15,270 bases of DNA, from positions 1 through 15,270 of the forward strand of contig CAZWIF010000029.1 in NCBI GenBank assembly GCA_964634355.1. Reading direction: 5' to 3'. This stretch comes from CAKPSH01 sp964634355 (GTDB lineage Bacteria > Bacillota > Clostridia > TANB77 > CAG-508). The notes below the pieces were generated by a model. That model saw nothing but the letters and a program-made list of their open reading frames with translations, did no database searches and had not been told where the DNA came from. Positions 6,224 to 14,042 of the stretch are shown here, piece by piece; the first letter of the stretch is position 1, and every line of letters starts with the position of its first letter. The translations under genes and the position numbers were made by a program.

Positions 6224-7282
6224 ATGATAAATAGAACTAATACAAAACAAATAAGAGTAGGTAATGTTTTTATAGGTGGAAATAATGATGTAGTTATACA
6301 ATCAATGACAAATACAAAAACAAAAGATGTAGAAGCTACAATTGCTCAGACTTTAGAATTAGAAAATGCGGGATGTGAAATTATAAGAGTTGCTTGTTTA
6401 GATTTAGAAGATGCAAAATCAATAAAGGAAATAAAGAAAGGAATACATATCCCTATTGTTGCAGATATACATTTTGATTATAAAATTGCATTAGAATCTA
6501 TAAATAGTGGTGTGGATAAACTTAGAATTAATCCTGGAAATATTGGGTCAGTAGAAAATGTGAAAAAAGTAGTTACTGCATGTAAAGAAAAAAATATTCC
6601 AATCAGAATTGGCGTAAATGCAGGCTCTCTTGAGAAAGATTTATTAGAAAAATATGGTGGAAGTCCTACTGCCAAAGCAATGGTTGAAAGCGCAAAACGT
6701 CATGTTGATATACTAGAAAGTTTAGATTTTCATGATATTTGTATATCACTTAAGGCATCTAATCTTGATTTATGTATAGCTGCATATGAAGAAGCAGCAA
6801 AAACCTTTGATTATCCATTGCATTTAGGTATAACTGAAGCTGGGACTGCATTTAGTGGTACAATTAAATCTAGCATTGGGTTAGGTGTATTATTAAGAGA
6901 AAATATAGGTAATACAATAAGAATTTCTTTATCTGATAATCCTGTTCATGAAATAAAAGTAGCTAAAGAGATTTTAAAAGATTGCAATCTTTACTCTAAA
7001 TCTCCTACTTTGGTTGCTTGTCCAACTTGTGGGAGAACACAAATAGACTTAATACCAATTGCAAAGGAAATGGAAGCGTTTTTACAAACTATAGAATCAG
7101 ATATAACAGTTGCAGTCATGGGATGTGCGGTAAATGGACCTGGAGAAGCAAGAGAAGCTGATGTAGGAATTGCTGGTGGTATAAATGAAGCTGTTCTATT
7201 CAAAAAAGGGAAAATTGTTAGGAAAATTCCTCAAGAACAGATTGTAGAAGAATTAAAAGAAGAAATTTTAAATATGATTTAA
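6224..7282 (+). CDS. ispG: 4-hydroxy-3-methylbut-2-enyl diphosphate synthase (flavodoxin) IspG
   Basis: A 352-residue, full-length IspG (GcpE). It converts 2-C-methyl-D-erythritol 2,4-cyclodiphosphate to HMBPP in the cytosolic MEP pathway of isoprenoid synthesis, using a [4Fe-4S] cluster and electrons from flavodoxin or ferredoxin. The N-terminal TIM-barrel part contains VVIQSMTNT (23-31), VADIHFDY (79-86) and LRINPGNIG (100-108). The C-terminal cluster domain has all ligands: Cys266 and Cys269 in CPTCGRTQIDL, Cys301 in MGCAVNGPGEA, and Glu308, matching the E. coli ligands at an offset of four. The start codon is set by AGGAGG at 6212. The gene stands alone here, without the dxr and rseP genes that accompany it in many clostridia. 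As an Fe-S enzyme it would be a client of the Suf system at the left end. Confidence 0.98.
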   Translation: MINRTNTKQIRVGNVFIGGNNDVVIQSMTNTKTKDVEATIAQTLELENAGCEIIRVACLDLEDAKSIKEIKKGIHIPIVADIHFDYKIALESINSGVDKLRINPGNIGSVENVKKVVTACKEKNIPIRIGVNAGSLEKDLLEKYGGSPTAKAMVESAKRHVDILESLDFHDICISLKASNLDLCIAAYEEAAKTFDYPLHLGITEAGTAFSGTIKSSIGLGVLLRENIGNTIRISLSDNPVHEIKVAKEILKDCNLYSKSPTLVACPTCGRTQIDLIPIAKEMEAFLQTIESDITVAVMGCAVNGPGEAREADVGIAGGINEAVLFKKGKIVRKIPQEQIVEELKEEILNMI

Positions 7283-7340
7283 ATATAGGGACGTTTTTTA
7301 AATTTCAAATTTTAGAAATTTGGTTAACGTCCCCATATTT
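7281..7340. terminator. 60-bp imperfect palindrome, probable bidirectional terminator
   Basis: The outer arms AAATAT/ATATTT and GGGACGTT (7288-7295)/AACGTCCC (7326-7333) pair with one A-C mismatch. An inner stem AAATTTC (7300-7306)/GAAATTT (7315-7321) closes the structure. It starts in the ispG stop codon and ends six bases before the protease stop codon, so it can end transcription from both sides. The long, layered shape and GGGACG core also resemble a small mobile-derived element. Confidence 0.65.
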
Positions 7341-7345
7341 TATTT

Positions 7346-10066
7346 TTATTTCACATTATATTTTATTATTTTTATTATACAAATAGTTCCCGTTATAAAT
7401 ACAATTAAAATTAATCCTATCATTATGATTTTCTCACCTGTGTATGGTAATGAACCTGATACAACAGTATTATCATTATCATTATCATCATTATTATCAT
7501 TATCAGTATCAGTATATATGTCGTCATCCATATTAGTTTTTTCTGTTACTGTTATTGTAGCCGTAGCAGTGTATCCTCCATCTTCCGTTGTTACTGTTAT
7601 TGTAGCTGTTCCTTCTGCCACTGTTGTTAAGATGCCATTATCACTTATTTTTATTATTGATTCGTCAGAACTTGTCCATGTTACATTCTTATTTGTTGCA
7701 TTTGAAGGATTTAATGTTGCCACAAAAGTATATACATCTCCAATTTCTAGCTCTACATTAGAAACATTCAATGAAACTGAGGTTACATTAATAGTTTCAA
7801 CAACTGTAGCAGCTTTTTCGACAGTTACTGAACATGTAGCAGCATATCCTCCATCTTCTGTTGTTACTGTGATTAAGGTTGTTCCCTCTGCAACTGCTGT
7901 GACAACTCCGCCAGATACAGTTGCTACACTGTTATTAGAACTTGTCCATGTAATGTTTTGATTCGTTGCATTATCTGGTGTTACAGTTGCTATTAAAGAA
8001 AGATTTTCTCCAACTTTTATAGTTTCTGATGATTTATTTAATATTACTCCTGTTACATTAACAGTTTCTATTTCCTCTTCTTCAACAGTAATTTCACATG
8101 TAGCAGTAAAGCCTCCATCTTCCGTTGTTACTGTTATTGTTGCTGTTCCTGCTGATATTGCTGTTACAACACCTGAATCTGAAACTGAGGCAACACTTGT
8201 ATCAGAACTTGTCCATGTAATGTTTTGATTTGTTGCATTATCTGGTGTTACAGTAGCTATAAGAGCTGATGTCTGTCCTACATATAATTCCTCTGAAATT
8301 TTATTTAGAGATACTCCTGTTACGTTAATTTGTATAGGTGCTTCTTGAAGAATAGTATATGCATCAATGCAAGCATTAGTATCTTTCAATGTATATGTTG
8401 TTGAAGCTGACTGTATTAAATTATATCCATACATATCAACCCATGTTTCTCCATCTTCTGAAATATAACTTTCTCCTACTTGTGATGTAACAGTATCAAA
8501 AATAGTTATAGTATCAGATATGCCACTATTAGTATAATTACATTCTAATGGTAAATTTGCTCCACCAGTATTATCATCATTTTTTATATATTTTATAACA
8601 ATGGCAAATTCGTCTCCTGTTAATTGTTGTGGTGTTATATCAATTGTATGATATCCTGGTGTTAATGCTTCTGAACCTGTATATGAGGATACCAATGTAT
8701 AGTCATCTAATAAAGCATCATCAGAATCTATGTAAATTTCGACCCCTTCTGTTTCATAAATATATAAACCTACTTTGGTTAAATACTCATATTGTGTACT
8801 ATTTTCTCTTTGATATACATTTGCTGCATATATCGTACTTAAATAGGCTGTAGCAGAAGAATTTACCATATCAGCTGCTATATTCATCCCAAGTTCAGAG
8901 CGAGTATATTGTGTATCATAATCTTTACTCTCTTCAGAATATTCAATTACACTATCTATTCCTAATATTGATTTCTCAATTATTGCATCATCATAAGATA
9001 CATACATATATCCATTTTCACCAAATTCCTCTCCATAGGAATTTAGTACTATATATGCACCGTCATTTGCTGGCTGATTATCTTCAGCAAAATTTGTTTT
9101 ACTATAATTATCATCCCAACCAACAATAGTAACCGCATGGTTCATTGATTTTGAGCCATCATAATAATAAGCATTTGTTTCTGGATTATAATATCCACCT
9201 TTTGATGAATAATTTCCTTCGCTATCTACTTGTATGTCTGAATAGAATGAAGCCTCTACAGCACCATCTTCTTGTATATGTTGTTTTATTAAGTTTCTCA
9301 TAGCTTCTACTTCATCTGTTGTATACGTTGTAGCTCCAAAATAGGAAGAGCTATCTTTATAAGTAACTGTTCCTGTTGAACTATCATAACTTTTGTATAT
9401 GCTAGCAAACAATGTTACATCACTTACCTTTGCTTTTGTCTCTTGAGAAGTATCAACATTTTCTATGGCTGCTAATCCATACTCACTATCTGTATTTGTA
9501 TACACATCATATACACTACTAAAAGGTAAATCACTTTCATATACAGGGCCATATCCATTTGCAAGATAAGCCAATAAAATATTGAAATTTCCACCGTCTC
9601 CAACTTCCCTATTATAGATATTAGCAGTATAATAATCCATATGCATAGGTGAATACTCTGATGAGGTTTTATTATATGTTTTTGCTATTGATGTTTCTAT
9701 CATTGATGAACCAGCAAAAGCCCAACAGGATCCCGTTATCTCTTGATTTTTAACTATAATACTATTTAAAGCAGTCCTTAAGTCATAACTTGTTCCTATG
9801 CTTGTAGTTGTTGAAGCCTTTAATAGTGTATTATATGTTGATCTTTTTACACTCTGTATAAAATTTATTGAACTATAAGCAGGCTCAATTGTTTGTTCTT
9901 TTTCTTCATCCGATAATTCTGCCCATGCTCTATGTTCCTCTGACTCTTCTATTGCTACTAATTCTTGTGAAGTTCTTCCACTTACATAACTTATAGAAAA
10001 CACTAACGCAAATATCATAAACAGAAATACAAATAAAATCTTCAGTTTATTATTTTTTTTAGTCAC
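7346..10066 (-). CDS. Secreted, sortase-anchored papain-like (C1) cysteine protease with lectin-like and three BIG2 domains
   Basis: A 906-residue surface protein. The start is GTG at 10066, chosen because GGGGGG lies about 9 bp upstream and the signal peptide (KKNNKLK then a hydrophobic core at 9-28) begins there. A short propeptide-like stretch precedes a C1 peptidase domain (about 92-365): Gln108 (oxyanion), Cys114 in GSCWAFAGS, His310 in MNHAVTIVGWDD and Asn342 in LNSYGEEFGENGYMYVSY. The usual Trp after Asn-Ser is Tyr. Residues 385-565 match the lectin-like region often found after such peptidases. Three bacterial Ig-like (BIG2) domains cover about 580-662, 669-750 and 759-841. An Asp/Asn-rich spacer (846-866) leads to the sorting signal LPYTG (873-877), a membrane helix (880-899) and a basic tail. 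It is probably covalently attached to the cell wall. Substrate unknown. Confidence is high for fold and localisation. Confidence 0.93.
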   Translation of the reverse strand: MTKKNNKLKILFVFLFMIFALVFSISYVSGRTSQELVAIEESEEHRAWAELSDEEKEQTIEPAYSSINFIQSVKRSTYNTLLKASTTTSIGTSYDLRTALNSIIVKNQEITGSCWAFAGSSMIETSIAKTYNKTSSEYSPMHMDYYTANIYNREVGDGGNFNILLAYLANGYGPVYESDLPFSSVYDVYTNTDSEYGLAAIENVDTSQETKAKVSDVTLFASIYKSYDSSTGTVTYKDSSSYFGATTYTTDEVEAMRNLIKQHIQEDGAVEASFYSDIQVDSEGNYSSKGGYYNPETNAYYYDGSKSMNHAVTIVGWDDNYSKTNFAEDNQPANDGAYIVLNSYGEEFGENGYMYVSYDDAIIEKSILGIDSVIEYSEESKDYDTQYTRSELGMNIAADMVNSSATAYLSTIYAANVYQRENSTQYEYLTKVGLYIYETEGVEIYIDSDDALLDDYTLVSSYTGSEALTPGYHTIDITPQQLTGDEFAIVIKYIKNDDNTGGANLPLECNYTNSGISDTITIFDTVTSQVGESYISEDGETWVDMYGYNLIQSASTTYTLKDTNACIDAYTILQEAPIQINVTGVSLNKISEELYVGQTSALIATVTPDNATNQNITWTSSDTSVASVSDSGVVTAISAGTATITVTTEDGGFTATCEITVEEEEIETVNVTGVILNKSSETIKVGENLSLIATVTPDNATNQNITWTSSNNSVATVSGGVVTAVAEGTTLITVTTEDGGYAATCSVTVEKAATVVETINVTSVSLNVSNVELEIGDVYTFVATLNPSNATNKNVTWTSSDESIIKISDNGILTTVAEGTATITVTTEDGGYTATATITVTEKTNMDDDIYTDTDNDNNDDNDNDNTVVSGSLPYTGEKIIMIGLILIVFITGTICIIKIIKYNVK
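7469..7510 (-). repeat. Trinucleotide/hexanucleotide low-complexity tract encoding Asp/Asn spacer
   Basis: On the plus strand the tract consists of ATT and ATC triplets, with runs of the hexamer ATTATC. On the coding strand it gives GAT/AAT codons for the Asp/Asn run at residues 853-866, just before the LPYTG signal. Such a tract can change length in whole codons by slippage without breaking the frame. Confidence 0.75.
7538..8332 (-). repeat. Three tandem BIG2-encoding units of about 267-270 bp
   Basis: Units correspond to residues of about 579-668, 669-758 and 759-843, each opening with NVT.V.LN and ending with TVTTEDGG..AT...TV. At the DNA level units 1 and 2 share a 51-bp block with one mismatch (8204-8254 and 7937-7987, 267 bp apart), so they are recently duplicated or kept alike by recombination. 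Unit 3 is more diverged and has the weaker SIIKISDNG in place of SVA.VS. Confidence 0.8.
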
Positions 10067-10113
10067 TTTTAATTTCCCCCCCTTAATTTCTTTTTTAACT
10101 GTTAATTACAATT

Positions 10114-10142
10114 ATTGTATCATAATAAATTTTTTTAAACAA
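10114..10142 (-). promoter_or_regulatory. Promoter of the surface protease gene
   Basis: On the minus strand TTGTTT (10137-10142), a 17-bp spacer and TACAAT (10114-10119) form the promoter, with TG one base before the -10 (extended -10). It lies about 48 bp before the GTG start. The weak -35 would suit an activator bound just upstream. Confidence 0.6.
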
Positions 10143-10156
10143 TATTTTATAAAAAA

Positions 10157-10198
10157 TGTATTATTATTGTAATATTCGTGTAATATTCATGTAATATT
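10157..10198. promoter_or_regulatory. Four 11-bp-phased direct repeats upstream of the protease promoter
   Basis: TGTAATATT occurs at 10168-10176, 10179-10187 and 10190-10198, and a copy with one mismatch (TGTATTATT) occurs at 10157-10165. All four are exactly 11 bp apart. On the minus strand this reads as repeated AATATTACA ending 14 bp upstream of the -35. Direct repeats at one helical turn are the classic layout for OmpR/PhoB-family response regulators. A small palindrome GCAAATTTGC (10203-10212) lies next to it. The repeat is seen directly; the regulator class is inferred. Confidence 0.6.
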
Positions 10199-10280
10199 TT
10201 ACGCAAATTTGCTTCTTATAAGTATATTCTATTACTCTTTTCTTTTAGATGTCATAATATTTGTTTTCCTTGTTTTTGTA

Positions 10281-11189
10281 TTATTTATCTTTATTTAATG
10301 CCTGTAATAATAATGCCATACGAATATACAACCCATTTCTAGCCTGTTCAAAATATAGTGCTCTTGGATCATCATCAATATCCTCAGATATTTCTCCCGT
10401 TCTTGGTAACGGATGAAGAACAATCGTGTTTTCCGAAAATTTACTTAAAGTTTCCTTATTAATTATAAACTCCTCTTTACCAAAGTCTCCTTCAAATCTC
10501 TCTTGTTGAATTCTCGTATGATATAAAACGTCAACATTACTTGGAATTTCGTTAAAAGAATTGCATATTGTATAAGGAATATTTTTTTCTTTAAGAAAAT
10601 CAACATATTCTTGTGGAAGCATAAAATCTTTTTTACTTAATCCATAGATTTTAATATTATCATATAATGCTAATAATTTTATTAATGAATGTATTGTTCT
10701 TCCATACACTAAGTCCCCTAAAATAGCCACTTTAGCTCCGTCTATATTACCTTTTTTGTCTCTTATTGTATACATATCCAACAAAGCTTGAGTAGGATGC
10801 TCTCCTTTTCCGCTCCCCGCATTTAATATTGGAACTGTAGCAACACTTGCTGCGTCTATTGCTGAATTCACATCAGAATGCCTTATAACAATTGCATCTG
10901 CATAATTTTGCAATACTCTAACAGTGTCTTTTAATGTTTCACCTTTTTTTACTGAAGAATTAGCTGAAGCATTTTCTGTTGAAATAACTTGTCCTCCCAA
11001 CCTTAATACTGCTGTCTCAAAAGATAATCTTGTCCTTGTGCTTGGTTCATAAAACATGGTTGCTACTACATTTCCCTCAATTGCTTTTGAATATGCTTTT
11101 GGATTTTCTTTTATATTGTGTGCTAAATCAAAGATTTCCTCTAAATCCTTTCTAGAATATTGTCCAGCACTTAGCACATGTCTTAACAT
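10281..11189 (-). CDS. pyrB: Aspartate carbamoyltransferase catalytic subunit PyrB
   Basis: A 302-residue, full-length catalytic chain of aspartate transcarbamoylase, which makes N-carbamoyl-L-aspartate from carbamoyl phosphate and aspartate in de novo pyrimidine synthesis. The carbamoyl phosphate signature STRTRLSFE lies at 50-58. The loop SSVKKGETLKDT (78-89) carries the catalytic lysine. GSGKGEHPTQALLD follows at 125-138, GDLVYGRTIHSL at 158-169 and HPLPRTGEI at 259-267. These distinguish it from ornithine carbamoyltransferase. GGAGGAA precedes the ATG. It lies 26 bp after pncB in the same direction. No regulatory chain gene (pyrI) or other pyr gene follows; the next gene downstream is the protease after 214 bp, and no clear terminator is seen between them. 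Confidence 0.97.
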   Translation of the reverse strand: MLRHVLSAGQYSRKDLEEIFDLAHNIKENPKAYSKAIEGNVVATMFYEPSTRTRLSFETAVLRLGGQVISTENASANSSVKKGETLKDTVRVLQNYADAIVIRHSDVNSAIDAASVATVPILNAGSGKGEHPTQALLDMYTIRDKKGNIDGAKVAILGDLVYGRTIHSLIKLLALYDNIKIYGLSKKDFMLPQEYVDFLKEKNIPYTICNSFNEIPSNVDVLYHTRIQQERFEGDFGKEEFIINKETLSKFSENTIVLHPLPRTGEISEDIDDDPRALYFEQARNGLYIRMALLLQALNKDK

Positions 11190-11215
11190 ATTAAATTCCT
11201 CCTTTTTATATTATT

Positions 11216-12643
11216 TTATTTATTTTCTAACATTTTCTCCTTCAGTTCCCATAATTCTTTAGATAAATCCACATAATATTTTTGAGGATTATCCAAACGC
11301 TTAACTTCATCCCAAATCGTATTAAGTTGCTCCTTTTCATATTTAGCAATGTTTGTTAATTCAGGAGACTTATATATTAATTTACCTCCTTCATAAATTT
11401 TCTCAAGAAGCGGTTTAACATAGTAATTTCTTAAAGTCTTCCTCTTCCATGTGGCCTGTGGATCAAAAATTTCATATTGGCTTGCATCTATTTTTTCATC
11501 AGCAAGTGTTATAACATCTGCAAGAGCATAATTTGTATTCTTTGAATAAAATCTATATACCTTCTTAAAACTTGGATTTGTAATTTTTTCAACATTTTCA
11601 CTTATCTTTATTTTAGGTATTATTTTTCCATTTTTCTCAATGGCTACTAATTTGTAAACTCCGCCAAATACAGCATCACTTTTGGCAGTTATTAAGTTCT
11701 CACCTACTCCAAATGAATCTACTTTAGCATCTTGTTTTAGTAAAGATGCAATTAGATATTCATCTAGTGAATTAGTAACACATATTTTGCAATCTTCATA
11801 ACCAGCTTCGTCTAACATAACTCTTACCTTTTTTGAAAGATATGCTAAATCCCCACTATCAAGTCTTACCGCTGCTGGTCTTATTCCTTTTGGTTTTAAA
11901 ATTTCATCAAACACCTTTATGGCATTTGGCGCACCACTTTCTAAGGTATTATATGTATCTACTAATAGAGTACATCCATTAGGATAAATTTCTGCATATG
12001 TCTTAAAAGCTTCATATTCAGTGTCAAAACTTTGAATCCAGCTATGCGCCATTGTTCCACTTGCTGGTACGTTAAACATTTTAGCTGTTAAAGTGCAGGA
12101 TGTTCCAACAGCTCCACCTATTATGGCTGCTCTTGCTCCATATACTGCCGCTGTAGTTCCATGTGCACGTCTTGCTCCGAATTCCATAACAGGTCTTCCT
12201 GCTGCCTCTCTAACTATCCTATTTGTTTTGGTTGCAATTAAACTTTGATGATTTATAATAAGGAGTAGCATTGTTTCTAATAATTGTGCTTCTATTATTG
12301 GTGCTCTAACAGTAATTAAAGGTTCTCCAGGAAACACGACAGTTCCTTCAGGTATTGCCCATATATCTCCGCTAAATTTAAAATCTTTTAAATATTTTAA
12401 AAATTCTTCCGAAAAAATCTCTTTACTTCTTAAATACTCAATATCTTCTTTATCAAATTTTAAGTTTTCTACAAATTCAATAACTTGTTCTAATCCTGCT
12501 ATAATTGCATATCCACCCTTATCTGGAACCTTTCTAAAAAATACATCAAAATATGCAATATCATTCATATTTTTTAATAGATATCCATTTGACATAGTAA
12601 ATTCATAGAAATCTATTATTAGTTCTAATTTTTCCTGATTCAT
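11216..12643 (-). CDS. pncB: Nicotinate phosphoribosyltransferase PncB
   Basis: A 475-residue enzyme that joins nicotinate and PRPP (with ATP hydrolysis) to give nicotinate mononucleotide, the first step of Preiss-Handler NAD salvage. Visible family motifs are DFYEFTMSNGY (11-21), EFGARRAHG (154-162), ASGTMAHSW with the likely phosphorylated/catalytic His200 (194-202), LVDTYNT (227-233), VRLDSGDLAYLS (259-270) and DSFGVGENLIT (309-319). Its length fits the long bacterial NAPRTase form with a C-terminal extension. The ATG at 12643 has AAAGGAA 8 bp upstream and lies only 2 bp beyond the nadE stop, so the two are co-translated. NadE acts later in the same pathway, which supports the assignment over nicotinamide phosphoribosyltransferase. 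Confidence 0.96.
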   Translation of the reverse strand: MNQEKLELIIDFYEFTMSNGYLLKNMNDIAYFDVFFRKVPDKGGYAIIAGLEQVIEFVENLKFDKEDIEYLRSKEIFSEEFLKYLKDFKFSGDIWAIPEGTVVFPGEPLITVRAPIIEAQLLETMLLLIINHQSLIATKTNRIVREAAGRPVMEFGARRAHGTTAAVYGARAAIIGGAVGTSCTLTAKMFNVPASGTMAHSWIQSFDTEYEAFKTYAEIYPNGCTLLVDTYNTLESGAPNAIKVFDEILKPKGIRPAAVRLDSGDLAYLSKKVRVMLDEAGYEDCKICVTNSLDEYLIASLLKQDAKVDSFGVGENLITAKSDAVFGGVYKLVAIEKNGKIIPKIKISENVEKITNPSFKKVYRFYSKNTNYALADVITLADEKIDASQYEIFDPQATWKRKTLRNYYVKPLLEKIYEGGKLIYKSPELTNIAKYEKEQLNTIWDEVKRLDNPQKYYVDLSKELWELKEKMLENK

Positions 12644-12645
12644 TA

Positions 12646-13428
12646 TTAATTCCTTTCTCCTAACAAATAATTCTTGCGTTCAAATGTAAATACTGGTACG
12701 GGTACTCTTTTATGTTTTGATGAATTAAATTTCTGAATTATAATCTTTTTAGCTTCAAAATCTGTATTCCCTGTCTCAATCATTTCCTCAATTTGCACAT
12801 ATTTAACTCCTAATTTTTCCTCATCTGTCTGTCCTCCCAAGCCATCATTAGGTGGTTTGCTTATTATTCTCTCTGGAACTCCTAACATCTTTCCAATAGC
12901 CAAAACTTCTTGTACAGTAAAGTTTCCTATTGGATTAAAATCAGCGGCACTGTCTCCCCATTTTGTAGTATAACCAACCATTGCCTCACACAAGTTTCCA
13001 GTTCCTATAACCAGATATCCCAAACTCTGAGCTATTGCATACAACGTTGCCATTCTTAAACGTGGTTTTATGTTTATTTTAGCCTCTCTTGTAATTTCTT
13101 TTACTCCCAACTCTTTTGCAGATTTATTTAGTTCCTCTTCAAATTTTACATAACTCTCTGTCAAATCATTTTTTATAAAGCTTACTCCAAATGTATCTGC
13201 AACAAGTTTCGCATCATCAAAGTCACTGGCAATAGAATTACATGGCATGGATACAGCAACTACATTTTCTTTCCCCAAAGCTTTAACACTCATTGCTAGC
13301 ACCGTTGCCGAATCTTTTCCACCACTAGCTCCTATCACTACTCCTTTGGCTCCAGAATTATGTACATAAGTTTTTATCCATTCAATAGCTTCTATTGTTC
13401 GTAATTTTAACTCCTCCTCTTTTAACAT
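12646..13428 (-). CDS. nadE: NH3-dependent NAD+ synthetase NadE
   Basis: A 260-residue enzyme that amidates nicotinate adenine dinucleotide to NAD+ using ATP, the last step of NAD synthesis. The N-type ATP pyrophosphatase P-loop GASGGKDSATV is at 33-43. NIKPRLRM (119-126), GTGNLCEA (142-149), GYTTKWGDSAADFNPIGN (152-169) and the PPNDGLGGQTDEEKLG loop (192-207) are the usual NadE signatures. There is no N-terminal nitrilase/glutaminase domain, so it uses free ammonia. The ATG at 13428 follows AAAGGAG. The gap of 71 bp to tdk holds a hairpin. NadD, which links PncB and NadE, is not in the window. Confidence 0.97.
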   Translation of the reverse strand: MLKEEELKLRTIEAIEWIKTYVHNSGAKGVVIGASGGKDSATVLAMSVKALGKENVVAVSMPCNSIASDFDDAKLVADTFGVSFIKNDLTESYVKFEEELNKSAKELGVKEITREAKINIKPRLRMATLYAIAQSLGYLVIGTGNLCEAMVGYTTKWGDSAADFNPIGNFTVQEVLAIGKMLGVPERIISKPPNDGLGGQTDEEKLGVKYVQIEEMIETGNTDFEAKKIIIQKFNSSKHKRVPVPVFTFERKNYLLGERN

Positions 13429-13463
13429 AAAATCTCAGCTCCTTTCTTTTTTATTTATAACTT

Positions 13464-13497
13464 AATAGGCGATAGAATAAATCTAATCCGCCTTATT
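13464..13497. other. Imperfect hairpin between tdk and nadE
   Basis: AATAGGCGATAGA (13464-13476) and TCTAATCCGCCTTATT (13482-13497) pair with bulges around a 5-base loop, three bases beyond the tdk stop. No U-run follows directly on the minus strand, so it may be a weak terminator, an mRNA processing or stability element, or a protein-binding dyad for NAD-gene control. I found no convincing promoter for nadE in the 71-bp gap. Confidence 0.4.
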
Positions 13498-13499
13498 AT

Positions 13500-14042
13500 T
13501 CATACTGTTATAATACCATTAATTAGTTTTTGATAGCAATTTCGACATACAGGTAAGTATTGACTATCTCCAACCAATATATCAGTGTCTTTATGTTCTT
13601 TACAATATGTATATATAGCATTGTCATTTTTACATACTTCACAAATTGAAGTTAACATCTGAACATTGTCAGATACGCATAATAAATCTCCCATTTTTCC
13701 AAATGGCTTCTTCTCTGCCGTTAGATTTAAACCAGCAATAAAAAATTTTTTTCCTTGAGATGCCATGTCCTGAATAACATTTACACTTCCATCTAAAAAT
13801 TGGAATTCATCAATTATATAAACATCTGCATCATACATTTTGATTTCTTCTATATCCTTTATATTCACAGCTATCAATTTATTTCCATTTCTATCTGCAA
13901 CACATTCATTCTCTCTAGTATCTATGCTCGGTTTAAACATTTGAATTTTTTTCCCTGCAATTATCTGTCTATATGCTTCATTTATTATTTTTTGACTTTT
14001 CCCAGACTTCATTGGTCCTGTATAAACATTTATATCACTCAT
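13500..14042 (-). CDS. tdk: Thymidine kinase (TK1 type)
   Basis: A 180-residue enzyme that phosphorylates thymidine to dTMP with ATP in pyrimidine salvage. Walker A GPMKSGKS is at 9-16, the Walker B/catalytic segment DEFQF (Glu79 as probable base) at 78-82, and a structural zinc site is formed by Cys134, Cys137, Cys166 and Cys169. ILVG near 155-158 precedes the last CRNC, as in the family. The conserved GLD-x-x-F-x-R-x-PF segment reads GLNLTAEKKPF here (104-114), losing the Asp and the thymidine-contacting Phe, so the protein is divergent. Thymidine kinase is still the best call, but substrate preference could differ. Its ATG overlaps the U32 gene's stop (ATGA), and its AGGAG site lies inside that gene, so it is translationally coupled. 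Confidence 0.88.
   Translation of the reverse strand: MSDINVYTGPMKSGKSQKIINEAYRQIIAGKKIQMFKPSIDTRENECVADRNGNKLIAVNIKDIEEIKMYDADVYIIDEFQFLDGSVNVIQDMASQGKKFFIAGLNLTAEKKPFGKMGDLLCVSDNVQMLTSICEVCKNDNAIYTYCKEHKDTDILVGDSQYLPVCRNCYQKLINGIITV

Noticed and set aside
7469..7515. Short repeated units considered as a CRISPR-like array.
   Set aside because: The units are 3-6 bp, have no spacers and encode in-frame Asp/Asn residues.
7320..7961. A 213-codon open frame on the plus strand opposite the BIG2 repeats, looking like a membrane protein.
   Set aside because: It is antisense to a well-supported gene. Its repeated valine/serine/proline-rich text is the complement of the BIG2 codons, and there is no proper start region.
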